Assembly: GCF_041262525.1 (NCBI RefSeq)
Contig: NZ_JBGCCK010000016.1
Coordinates: forward strand, 112,156 to 176,155
Direction: 5' to 3'
Origin: Streptacidiphilus sp041262525
GTDB lineage: Bacteria; Actinomycetota; Actinomycetes; Streptomycetales; Streptomycetaceae
DNA length: 64,000 nt
Of this stretch, positions 1-7,942 are shown piece by piece (positions within the stretch are counted from its first letter, which is position 1; every line of letters begins with the position of its first letter). The position numbers and the translations under genes are program-made. The notes below the pieces were generated by a model, which saw only the letters and a program-made list of their open reading frames with translations, had not been told where the DNA came from and made no database searches.

Positions 1-89
1 TGGATGCCTGCCACCCTCCTGTGCCCGGCCTCAGGCGGCGCCTGATGCGCTGGCTGGTGCTTCGGCTTCGCCTCTTCTGTGTGCTGTCC

Positions 90-632
90 TCAGTGCTTGG
101 CCAATCGGTGCGGTCCCAGGTAGTACGAGATCGCCGTCAACGATGGCCCGTCGGCGATCTCCCCTTGGACCGCCAGTTTGCTGACTTCTTCAATAGGGAC
201 CCACTCGATGCGGGTGGCTTCGCTTCGATCGATTGGTGGCCCGATGTAGCGGCAATCGGTCGCGTGGAACGAGTGGAAGCGCATGGTGGAGATGCCGCTG
301 AGCGCGTCGTAGGCGATCATCGGGTCGATTCGGCCGGGCCTCCAGCCGGTCTCTTCCTCGATCTCGCGTCGGATGGCGTCGGCTGGCTCCTCGCCGGTGT
401 CGGCCCATCCGGCCGGCACTTCCCAGCCCGAGGTGTCCGTGATGAAGCGGTGCCGCCAGATGAGCAGGATGCGGTCCCTGTCGTCTGTCACGACGGCGGT
501 CGTGGATGCCCGAGGCATGGTGAGCACGTGGTGCTCGACTCTGCCCACTCCGGGGATTTCCACGTCGTCAAGCCAGACGTTGACCCAGTCGCTGCCGTAC
601 ACCAGACGTCGCCCGTGACTCTGCCATCGCAC
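90..632 (-). CDS. NUDIX hydrolase
   Basis: NUDIX family pyrophosphohydrolase that would cleave a nucleoside diphosphate linked to another group; the substrate cannot be read from sequence. The NUDIX box is complete: Gly, Glu seven residues on, then REIEEETGW with all metal-binding glutamates. The flanks (WRHRFITDT before the box, RIEWVP after it) match actinobacterial members of about 170-185 residues. I place the start at GTG 632, because AGGAG is 8 nt upstream of it; an ATG at 641 sits directly against that AGGAG and is less likely. It follows the broken TPR regulator on the same strand by about 25 nt. A helix-turn-helix/TPR regulator followed by a NUDIX gene is a common Streptomyces pair, so this gene probably outlived its regulator. 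Confidence 0.9.
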   Translation of the reverse strand: MRWQSHGRRLVYGSDWVNVWLDDVEIPGVGRVEHHVLTMPRASTTAVVTDDRDRILLIWRHRFITDTSGWEVPAGWADTGEEPADAIRREIEEETGWRPGRIDPMIAYDALSGISTMRFHSFHATDCRYIGPPIDRSEATRIEWVPIEEVSKLAVQGEIADGPSLTAISYYLGPHRLAKH

Positions 633-657
633 CTGCCGCATCTCCTCAGCCTGTCGT

Positions 658-1360
658 CTACGCTGCCGACTCCTGCACCCGTTCGGCGAGTGCGATCACT
701 GGAGCACTCTCCTGCCATGGTGCCGGTGTGGAGCGGAGCCCCCGTGCGCGGCTGATGATCGGCTGAACCATGCTGCTGCCATTGGCCATGTCGAGTGCTG
801 TGTGGGCCAGCCGGCACGCTTCCTCGACCTCGCCTTGGCCGACGCGGCAGTCTGCGAGGTCGAGAGTCGTGAGCGCTCGTCCCTTCGTGTCCGTGGGATC
901 ACGTTGGCTCATGGCCGCGAGAAGCAGGCTCCCCGCTGCCTCGTAGTCGCCGAGCAGCAGCATGCTTGCCCCTTGGATCCTGTCGAGTCGGGCAGCGTTG
1001 AAGAAGTCGATGCCGCCTTCTGATTCGGCGTTGACGGGATCGGCAGTAGCCGTGTCGAGCGCCCTTGGGGCGGCTTGCCGGCTGCCGGTGGCCGCGCAAG
1101 CGCGGGCGAGATAGGCGCTGATCCACGCCCGGCGGCGAGCAGGAGCGGCTGCGGAGAGGGCTTGCGCCTGGGCCAAGAGTTCGACCGCCTCGCCAGGGCG
1201 CTTGGAGAAGAACGGGCCGATGCTCTGCATGCTGAGGAGCCATGCCAAGAGGGACAGGTCCTCGGCTTCCTCTGCGGCGACCCTGCCAACGTCGAACAGG
1301 GCAGCCGACCGCTCCAGGTTGTTGACGTCGATGAACGCGTTCCCGGCTGGCCCGGAAAGA
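658..1360 (-). pseudogene. Truncated TPR tail of an XRE-type transcriptional regulator
   Basis: About 230 C-terminal residues resemble the helical TPR-like tail of Streptomyces XRE-family regulators: a run reading NLERSAALFDVGR, an ALSAAAPARRRAWISAYLAR helix pair, then ALTTLDLADCRVGQG and an HTALDM helix. The N-terminal helix-turn-helix domain is missing. Upstream codons in the same frame (1361-1692) encode Arg/Ser/His-rich text with no family resemblance, and other frames give only scraps. I read this as a frameshifted or deleted regulator, non-functional for DNA binding. It lies directly before the NUDIX gene on the same strand, its expected partner. Confidence 0.65.
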
Positions 1361-1843
1361 ACCCCCAAGGATGCGGGCTCAGGCCCGACTGGGGGGCGGA
1401 CGGGAGCGGCCTGGTGCATGTCTGCCTCGACACGGTGCCAGCTGTGGAGCTGGCACGGCTGCTGGAGGTGGTGGCCGATCCTGGCAGCGCGGCTTGACCC
1501 GTGCGCAAAGGTCCGCCAGTGCGACCCGCCTGAGCTTGCGAGACCACCCTGATGGCGAGAGGCAGGGGCGTCAGAAGCCGAAGAAGTGAAGTGTCGGTTT
1601 GGTGACCTGGGGCGCGATCGCCGACCGCCTCCTGATCTGCGAGGGAGTAGTCGGTGATTGTCATGCTCGAGCGGCGTTGCCTCACCTTGCACGGCCCAGA
1701 GAGTCGAGTGCCCGCCTGCGGGCAGCGACGGCGCCTGGCGGGTGCGGGCGCGGCGAAGCTCAGATCTGCATCAACTGCGGTGTCGTGCGGCTCTGGGCTG
1801 GGCACCGTGGCGAAGAAGGACCCACCGCAGCGTGAGCAGGGGG
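1361..1843. other. Stretch without a supportable gene
   Basis: Open frames exist on both strands, but none shows a family motif, a convincing ribosome site or consistent codon-position bias. The minus strand probably holds decayed 5' sequence of the neighbouring regulator pseudogene. I see no RNA gene, repeat or insertion-sequence end. Confidence 0.5.
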
Positions 1844-2179
1844 ATGGTCATGGCAGCAGTGAAGGTGGCACTGGTCGTGCTGGTGATCTGCGGTGTGCCG
1901 ATCGCGGTTGTGATGACGGCACTGCGGACCTACGCCCGGCGGCGCCGCGGCGCGCAACGGCCCCCGCGCCACGGGCATGACGGACCGTCCTACCTGCCGG
2001 AACCTGGCTCGATCTCCGGGGAGCGGCTCCCGAACCCGGTCACGCCCCGCCGCCATGAAGGCCACCACGGGCACGATCATTTCGGCGGCGGTCATCACCA
2101 TCACGGCCACGACAACGGCTCGTCCTGGTCCTCGCACACCTCGGGCTTCGGCGGGGACGGGGGCGGCCACCACGGTTGA
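1844..2179 (+). CDS. Small His-rich single-pass membrane protein
   Basis: A 111-residue protein of unknown function. Residues 4-25 form one hydrophobic helix (VKVALVVLVICGVPIAVVM), followed by a basic RRRR patch that should hold the C-terminal part in the cytoplasm. The tail from about residue 70 is dominated by His, Gly and Asp, including an HHHH run and several HxH pairs, a composition able to bind divalent metal (inference). The start is ATG 1844 after GAGCAGGGGG; a second ATG two codons later is possible. It has no operon partner: the upstream region is decayed and the downstream gene is on the opposite strand. Confidence 0.6.
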   Translation: MVMAAVKVALVVLVICGVPIAVVMTALRTYARRRRGAQRPPRHGHDGPSYLPEPGSISGERLPNPVTPRRHEGHHGHDHFGGGHHHHGHDNGSSWSSHTSGFGGDGGGHHG

Positions 2180-2315
2180 CGCCGGGGTTGGGCCGTGCGT
2201 GGCAGGGTCGTACTCGCTTCCGGGCGGTGATCTCCAGCGAGATAGGAGCCACTCCGGCGAGCTCGGGAGCCACTGATCGGGTGACGCCTTGAGGCTCGCC
2301 CGTTGAGCCCTCGGC

Positions 2316-2975
2316 TTAAGGGCAGACGTGGAACATGAAGTTCGACGTCTTGAGGTCCGAGGCGAAGGGGAGTACCTCTTCCATCGGGCCGGCCGACCGG
2401 AGCACCTGCGCGTGCAGCCGCCCGGCGAGGCCCCAGGGGGCATGGATCGCGTAGATGACGCGGCTGCCGTGCCCAAGTGGAAAGTCGGCGAGCTTCCTCA
2501 CGGAAAGCCCGACGGTCCCGCAGGTGAGCTCCTGGACCTGCTGCTGCTGGTCGGCGGCGAGGAAGTAGACCCAGTCAGGGCCCTCCCAGGAGCCCGCGAA
2601 CCAGCTGAAGGCGGGTCGGCCGCCCTCCGGACGGTCGGTCGGGCAACCCATCATCGATGCGAACGACCGCCAGTGGCAGAGCCTGCCGTCGGCCGCCGAC
2701 CAAAGTATCCAGTCCATGCCGGTCGCGTCGCGGTAGGCGACCCAGGATCCCTCCGTCGGCGGCGGGCCGCCGACGCTCCGCGCCATGTCGTCGGCCTGCT
2801 GAAGTTCGCTGTTCAGGGTGGCGCCCTCCGGAGCGGCCTGAGCGGGAGTGGCGTGGGCGGCGGTCGGTGCCGGGGGGACCGCGGGCGGAGCCCCGGTGCA
2901 GCAGGCCAGCAAGCCGCAGGCGAGGCTGGACGTGACCGCACCAGTGGCGCGCGACAGGGATGTACGACCGGTCAT
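2316..2975 (-). CDS. Putative lipoprotein of unknown function
   Basis: A 219-residue secreted protein I do not recognise. The N-terminus has a short basic region, a hydrophobic stretch and a lipobox ending LLAC at Cys25, followed directly by a second Cys. Residues 28-55 form a Pro/Ala linker typical of mycelial lipoproteins. The mature domain is rich in Trp and Tyr (WVAYRDATGMDWILW, FSWFAGSWEGPDWVYF) with several cysteines, suggesting a small beta-rich extracellular fold. The start ATG 2975 follows GGGGGGAACC; in-frame codons further upstream lack a ribosome site and would bury the signal peptide. Confidence 0.65.
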   Translation of the reverse strand: MTGRTSLSRATGAVTSSLACGLLACCTGAPPAVPPAPTAAHATPAQAAPEGATLNSELQQADDMARSVGGPPPTEGSWVAYRDATGMDWILWSAADGRLCHWRSFASMMGCPTDRPEGGRPAFSWFAGSWEGPDWVYFLAADQQQQVQELTCGTVGLSVRKLADFPLGHGSRVIYAIHAPWGLAGRLHAQVLRSAGPMEEVLPFASDLKTSNFMFHVCP

Positions 2976-3265
2976 GGTTCCCCCCGTTGAGAGCGGTCGA
3001 CTCCTCAGCAACCACCCTGACAGATCCCGGCGTTCTCGGGCACATGCGGGGTCGGGCAATTCCCGGGCGGCCCTGGTCGAGCGCCTCCACCCCACCCCGG
3101 CCAGCCGAACTACGCCCTCACCGCCTGATCAGCCGCTTCACTCGAAACGAACCGCCCCCAACTGCGTCTCGGGAGCGGTGCGGCGCGTCGTTGCTGCACA
3201 CCCTGGGCGCTGCGGTTGCGGTATCCCGCCGCTGTTGTGGTTGCGGCCCGTTATGGTCTACGGCC

Positions 3266-4000
3266 ATGAAGCGGAGATCACGGCGCAACGAGCGCGCTGA
3301 CGCCACCGCCAGCGATGACCGTATAGGGCTGGACGTGCTCCCACTCGTGGCGCGGCGGCTCAACGACACAAGCAGCGCCCGGTGGCAGGTGAAGGGTGAT
3401 CGGGTCTGCGGGCCGGGGAAGGTCGCCGTCGTGCTCGGACCGGGACACGACTACGCGGTCTCTGACGGCCACGTCGATCTGGCCTTCGTGCTCGACACCG
3501 ATCGCCCGGACAGCGCCACCCTCTGCGACTGCGCCTCAGGAACCGGCGAGACCCGCGAAGAGAGGCTTGAAAGCGCCGTTCGGGCCTGGGGAGCGACCAC
3601 GGCCACGGCGGTGTTGGAACTGCTGGAACGGCGGGGGTGGCACGGAGAACGGTTCGCGCCCGATGACCCCAGGGGCTTCGCCGGATGGCACGCCGTCCAA
3701 GGCGGCGTCGTCGGCCTGGGTGCCGGTCCCGAGCGACAGGCGGTGATGACCTGGGCAGGCAAGCAGGCACTGCTGCCGCTAATCTCCCCGACTGTGTCCG
3801 AGGAGCAGCTCGCCGACCCGGAACCGATCGGCATCAAGTTCTTCTGGGGAAGCTGCAACGGCAAGGACGTTGCCGAAGTTAGAATCAACAGTCAGGACCA
3901 AGCGCCGGCTGTCGCCGCGCTGCTCGCCGCCGACTGGCCCCGACCGGAGTCGGGAGCGTCTTACGCCCGGACCTACTTCATCCTGGACAAGCGGGCATAG
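3266..4000 (+). CDS. DUF6348-like hypothetical protein
   Basis: A 244-residue probable cytoplasmic protein with no signal peptide or membrane helix. It resembles a Streptomyces family I know as DUF6348, recalled rather than checked: a WQVKGDRV-like start, HVDLAFVLDTDRPD, DCASGTG, then a C-terminal VAEVRINSQ and WPRPESGASYARTYFIL. Members are near this length and have no known function. ATG 3266 is chosen because the region before it reads as non-family sequence, although no strong ribosome site precedes it. It stands alone among accessory genes. Confidence 0.6.
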   Translation: MKRRSRRNERADATASDDRIGLDVLPLVARRLNDTSSARWQVKGDRVCGPGKVAVVLGPGHDYAVSDGHVDLAFVLDTDRPDSATLCDCASGTGETREERLESAVRAWGATTATAVLELLERRGWHGERFAPDDPRGFAGWHAVQGGVVGLGAGPERQAVMTWAGKQALLPLISPTVSEEQLADPEPIGIKFFWGSCNGKDVAEVRINSQDQAPAVAALLAADWPRPESGASYARTYFILDKRA

Positions 4001-4256
4001 GTCGAATGGCAGCGATCGGACGATCTCGCTAGGCCATGGCTCTCTTCGCGACTGCCAGCGGCTTTACAGGCCGTTCGACGATCGGGTCGAGCACCCGTCG
4101 TGACCTGTACCGGAACTGCTCTGGAAACCTCTCAGGCCCGGCCCTGGTCCGTGACTGGTCCGGATCTTGCCGCCCACTGGACCGCTCTCAAGCGCCCAGC
4201 CCGAGCGGCTCCCAAATTCCTTAGGCATCCTGAGCCGCTTCAGGCATGATCCACAC

Positions 4257-4820
4257 GTGGACACGTACCTGAAAACTGAGCGCCTCGCTCTTCGCCGCTT
4301 CACGGCCGACGATGCGGATTTGCTGATTGAGTTGGACAGCGACCCGGCGGTGATGCGCTACCTGTCCGGGGGCGCTGCGACCGCGCCTGATGTCGTCCGC
4401 GAGAGCCACCTGCCATTCATCCTCGCCGGCTACGAGAGGTGGCAGGGCGAGCTCGGACTGTTCGCCGCGTACGAGACCGTCGGCGACGCCTTCATCGGCT
4501 GGTTCTGTCTGCGGCCCGAGCCGGACGGCCCACGGGACGAGGCCGAACTTGGCTACCGGCTGCGGCAGGCTGCTTGGGGCAAGGGATACGCCACCGAAGG
4601 CTCACGGGCCCTGCTCGCCAAGGGGTTCACCGAGCTCGGTGTGCGGAAGGTCTGGGCTGCGACGATGGCCCTCAACAGCGGTTCGCGCCACGTCATGGAG
4701 AAGGCCGGAATGACCTTCGCGCACACTCTTCCCACTCCCCCCGACATGCAGATGGTGGAGGGCGCCGAGCTCGGGGGAGTGCAGTTCGAGATCACCAAGG
4801 AGCAATGGGAGCAGCAGTAG
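4257..4820 (+). CDS. GNAT-family N-acetyltransferase
   Basis: Acetyl-CoA-dependent acyltransferase of the RimJ/RimL-like GNAT group; the acceptor is unknown. The 187-residue form begins with the typical TERLALRRFTADDADLL strand-helix; the AELGYRLRQAAWGKGYATEG segment carries the acetyl-CoA pyrophosphate loop, and NSGSRHVMEKAGM is the usual late motif. The GTG at 4257 is selected because the family alignment begins just after it; an ATG 30 codons upstream adds unrelated residues. The 3' end lies about 90 nt from insertion-sequence remnants on the other strand. Confidence 0.85.
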   Translation: MDTYLKTERLALRRFTADDADLLIELDSDPAVMRYLSGGAATAPDVVRESHLPFILAGYERWQGELGLFAAYETVGDAFIGWFCLRPEPDGPRDEAELGYRLRQAAWGKGYATEGSRALLAKGFTELGVRKVWAATMALNSGSRHVMEKAGMTFAHTLPTPPDMQMVEGAELGGVQFEITKEQWEQQ

Positions 4821-4912
4821 CCACGGACCGGTGGCGCCGTCAGGCGCTTGGTATACCCGAACGAGGCCGGCGAAGTGAACCGTTCCGGTTCGGTATCGAG
4901 CTTGTTGTCACG

Positions 4913-5134
4913 CGCTGACGGGTTCGTTGGCGCGGGTTCGTGGTGAGAGTAGGCGGTCTCGTGCTCGGTTGGGGTGGTGTGGCCGAGGGCGCCGTGGAGT
5001 CGCTGGTGGTTGTACCAGTCGGTCCATTCGGCGGTGCCGAACTCCACGTGTGTAAAGGTCTTCCACGGGCCGTGACGATTGATCAGCCCGGCCTGGGCCA
5101 GCCTCTCGGTGAAGGCAATTGAGGTGTACTGACC
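4913..5134 (-). pseudogene. IS3-family transposase remnant (integrase-core C-terminus, internally deleted)
   Basis: About 74 codons match the C-terminal integrase core of IS3-type transposases: QYTSIAFTERLAQAG, then HGPWKTFTHVEFGTAEW, and DWYNHQRLHGALGH. Between LAQAG and LINRHGPWK the family normally has about 25-27 residues containing the DNALAE motif, whose Glu is the third DDE catalytic residue; these are missing. No stop follows in the family position and the frame runs on into DNA antisense to the GNAT gene. The 5' end is cut where the IS30 fragment begins, so this is inactive debris. Confidence 0.8.
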
Positions 5135-5138
5135 AGGT

Positions 5139-5580
5139 TCAACCAGTGGACGCAACACCAGCTTGTTGGAGCGATCGTAGGTGATCGTTGAGGGCTTCGG
5201 CGGGTGTCTTCCAGCCGAGGCTCTTGCGGGGCCGGTTGTTGAGTGTGGCAGCGACCGCTTCGATCTCTTCGGCCGTCCACCGGGACAGGTCGGTGCCCCT
5301 CGGGAAGTACTGGCGCAGCAGGCCGTTGGTGTTCTCGTTGGTGCCGCGCTGCCATGGGCTGTGGGGGTCGGCGAAGTAGACCGGGAGGCCGGTCTCGGCC
5401 GTGAACTGGGCGTGTGCCGACACTTCCTTGCCGCGGTCCCACGTCAGCGACCGCCAGAGTTGTGCCGGCAGGGAGCCGATCGTCGCCGCCAGCGCGTCCT
5501 TCATGGTCACGGCGCCGTAGCCGGCCAGCGGCGGTCCGTTCTTGGTGCGGGGCAGATCCGCGTGGGCGGTGGCGGTCGGT
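5139..5580 (-). pseudogene. IS30-family transposase remnant (C-terminal half)
   Basis: The frame reads RTKNGPPLAGYGAVTMKDAL, then LWRSLTWDRGKE, FADPHSPWQRGTNENTNGLL and LNNRPRKSLGWKTPAEAL, the catalytic core and C-terminus of an IS30-type transposase with the DPHSPWQRGTNEN signature. It ends naturally in QQAGVASTG and a stop. The N-terminal helix-turn-helix half is absent: an in-frame stop near 5581 and unrelated sequence follow. It abuts the IS3 fragment within a few bases, as expected of nested or recombined insertions. Confidence 0.85.
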
Positions 5581-5605
5581 CAGAACGTGCGCGGCATGGT
5601 CAGGG

Positions 5606-6178
5606 TCACCGGCAGTTCGGGTTCACCTGGTCGTGGAGTGCGCACAGGGTGATCTGGGCAGTGAGGTCGACGGTGCGCCGGTAGCCGTCTGACAGGTAGT
5701 CGACGGCGATCTCGTCCAGCGTCGCCGACCCGTCGCCGGTGCGTTCGAGTTGCACGGCCAGTTCGGCCCGGCCGGCGGAACAGGTGATCGTGACCTGCTG
5801 GCGTCCGTTGGGGTGGTAGCCGGCCGCTGTCAGCGTCCCGGGTTCGCCGACAGATCCGCCGCCGGCCCATGGGCGCACCGCGAAGCCCTGAATGGCGATG
5901 CCACCCTCGCTTTTGACGGGTCGGACGTCCGTGACGCTCACGGCCCCGGGATGGTCCAGGCAGAGGGAGATGAACTCCCGGACGAACGGTGCGCGCGTGT
6001 TGGAGGGAGGGCTACCGAGGCTGATGACCGAGCCGCCGGAGAGGCGGGGGCCGTTGTCCGTCAGGGCGAAGCAGCCTCCGGCGCCCAGGGCGAGCAAGGC
6101 TGCGGCCGCGCTCGCGTACACCACCGGGCGTCGGCTTGGCGCTTTGCCGGGGTGTGCGGCGTCGTCGGGGGGCGGCAT
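5606..6178 (-). CDS. Membrane-anchored or secreted hypothetical protein
   Basis: A 190-residue protein of unknown function. Residues 1-17 are polar and basic (PGKAPSRRP), followed by one hydrophobic segment (VVYASAAAALLALGAGGCFAL) that could be a signal anchor; the remainder would be outside the cell. The external part is beta-strand rich with three Cys (LCLDHPG, ITCSAG, LCALHDQ) and a fourth at the end (NPNC), so one or two disulfides are plausible. The start ATG 6178 follows GCGAGGTCCCG. The IS30 remnant ends about 25 nt beyond its stop. Confidence 0.6.
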   Translation of the reverse strand: MPPPDDAAHPGKAPSRRPVVYASAAAALLALGAGGCFALTDNGPRLSGGSVISLGSPPSNTRAPFVREFISLCLDHPGAVSVTDVRPVKSEGGIAIQGFAVRPWAGGGSVGEPGTLTAAGYHPNGRQQVTITCSAGRAELAVQLERTGDGSATLDEIAVDYLSDGYRRTVDLTAQITLCALHDQVNPNCR

Positions 6179-6457
6179 CGGGACCTCGCGTCGTGAATCG
6201 AACAGTTGATCTCCGTATTCCTATCCCGGCGCGCCGCCGGGGTCCATAGCCGCCGAGGTCACGTTATGGCAGCTCAGAGCAGGTTGCGCAGTGCATTCTG
6301 GCTGGGTAGAGGCATGCGGTTCGGCGTGCGCGGCGTCGCAGGCTGATCGTGTGCCGGGTCCGGCGCACGCGTCTGCCGGGAGGAGGCGGGTCCGAGTGGT
6401 CCAGGCAACACCGCTCAGCCCGGGTGGGGGCTCGCGCTTCGGCGTAGAGTCCGGGAC

Positions 6458-7861
6458 ATGAGTGAGCACTTTGATGTGGTGGTGCTGGGGGCAGGCCCCG
6501 GCGGTTACGTGGCCGCGATCCGGTCCGCGCAGCTGGGCCTGACGACGGCGATCGTGGAGGAGAAGTACTGGGGCGGGGTCTGCCTGAACGTGGGCTGCAT
6601 CCCCTCCAAGGCGCTGCTGCGCAACGCCGAGCTCGCGCACCTGTTCACCCAGGAGGCGGACACCTTCGGCATCCGGGTCGACGGCACGGTGACCTTCGAC
6701 TACAAGGCGGCGTTCGAGCGCAGCCGCCAGGTCGCGGACGGCCGGGTCAAGGGCGTCCACTACCTGATGAAGAAGAACAAGATCAGGCAGTTCCAGGGTC
6801 GGGGTCACTTCACCGACGCGAACACGCTGCAGGTCGCCCTGACCGACGGCGGCACCGAGACGGTCTCCTTCGATCACTGCATCATCGCCGCCGGCGCGAC
6901 CACCCGTCTGCTGCCGGGCACCCAGCTGAGCGACCGCGTGGTCACCTACGAGGAGCAGATCCTCACCGACTCGCTGCCGGAGAGCATCATCATCGCGGGC
7001 GCCGGCGCGATCGGCGTCGAGTTCGCGTACGTGCTGCACAACTACGGCGTGAAGGTCACCATCGTAGAGTTCCTCGACCGGATGGTCCCGCTCGAGGACG
7101 CCGAGGTCTCGGCCGAGCTGGCGCGCCGCTACCGCAAGCTGGGCGTCGAGGTGCTGACCTCGACCCGTGTCGACTCGATCGACGACAGCGGTCCGAAGGT
7201 CCGCGTCACGGTCACCGGCAAGGAGGGCTCGCAGCAGGTGCTGGAGGCCGACAAGGTGCTCCAGGCGATCGGCTTCGCGCCCCGCGTGACCGGCTACGGC
7301 CTGGAGAACACCGGCGTGAAGCTGACCGAGCGCAACGCGATCGACATCGACGCGCGCGGCCGCACCAACGTCCCGCACATCTACGCGATCGGTGACGTCA
7401 CGGCCAAGCTGATGCTGGCCCACGCCGCCGAGTCCATGGGCATCGTCGCGGCGGAGACCATCGCCGACGAGGAGACGATGGAGCTGGAGTACGTGATGAT
7501 CCCGCGGGCCACGTACTGCCAGCCGCAGATCGCCAGCTTCGGCTGGACCGAGGCGCAGGCGCGCGAGCAGGGCTTCGACGTGAAGGTGGCCAAGTTCCCC
7601 TTCACCGCCAACGGCAAGGCGCACGGCATCGGTGAACCGGGCGGCTTCGTCAAGGTCATCGCCGATGCGAAGCACGGCGAGCTGCTGGGCGCACACCTGA
7701 TCGGCCCGGACGTGACCGAGCTGCTGCCGGAGCTGACCCTGGCCCAGCAGTGGGACCTGACGGTCACCGAGGTCGCCCGCAACGTGCATGCGCACCCGAC
7801 GCTGGGCGAGGCGGTCAAGGAGGCCATCCACGGCCTGGCCGGACACATGATCAACTTCTGA
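6458..7861 (+). CDS. lpdA: Dihydrolipoyl dehydrogenase (E3)
   Basis: Flavoprotein disulfide reductase that reoxidises dihydrolipoamide on 2-oxoacid dehydrogenase complexes with NAD+, in the cytoplasm. At 467 residues it has family length. Seen: the FAD-binding GAGPGG at 11-16, the redox-active disulfide Cys42/Cys47 in CLNVGC, an NAD-binding GAGAIG near 180, a second FAD contact in AIGDVT, and the C-terminal His446/Glu451 pair in HAHPTLGE. The CLNVGC context is preceded by GGV rather than the commoner GGT. It is monocistronic and converges with the PBP gene across a perfect terminator. Confidence 0.95.
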   Translation: MSEHFDVVVLGAGPGGYVAAIRSAQLGLTTAIVEEKYWGGVCLNVGCIPSKALLRNAELAHLFTQEADTFGIRVDGTVTFDYKAAFERSRQVADGRVKGVHYLMKKNKIRQFQGRGHFTDANTLQVALTDGGTETVSFDHCIIAAGATTRLLPGTQLSDRVVTYEEQILTDSLPESIIIAGAGAIGVEFAYVLHNYGVKVTIVEFLDRMVPLEDAEVSAELARRYRKLGVEVLTSTRVDSIDDSGPKVRVTVTGKEGSQQVLEADKVLQAIGFAPRVTGYGLENTGVKLTERNAIDIDARGRTNVPHIYAIGDVTAKLMLAHAAESMGIVAAETIADEETMELEYVMIPRATYCQPQIASFGWTEAQAREQGFDVKVAKFPFTANGKAHGIGEPGGFVKVIADAKHGELLGAHLIGPDVTELLPELTLAQQWDLTVTEVARNVHAHPTLGEAVKEAIHGLAGHMINF

Positions 7862-7888
7862 TCAGTCTCTGGTCTTCTGACCGACGGC

Positions 7889-7930
7889 ATGCAGGAGGGC
7901 CCGGGGCGACAGCCCCGGGCCCTCCTGCAT
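7889..7930. terminator. Bidirectional terminator between lpdA and the PBP gene
   Basis: A 19-bp perfect inverted repeat (ATGCAGGAGGGCCCGGGGC and its complement) flanks a 4-nt loop. It lies between the convergent stops at 7861 and 7943 and should serve both transcripts. There is no U-tract, normal for high-GC actinobacterial terminators. Confidence 0.85.
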
Positions 7931-7942
7931 TGTCGCTACCGG

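Noticed and set aside
6221..7846. Long minus-strand frame of 541 codons opposite lpdA
   Set aside because: It mirrors lpdA codons (Asp/Val/Arg/Leu/His-rich) with no motif, a typical shadow in high-GC DNA; lpdA itself has every catalytic motif.
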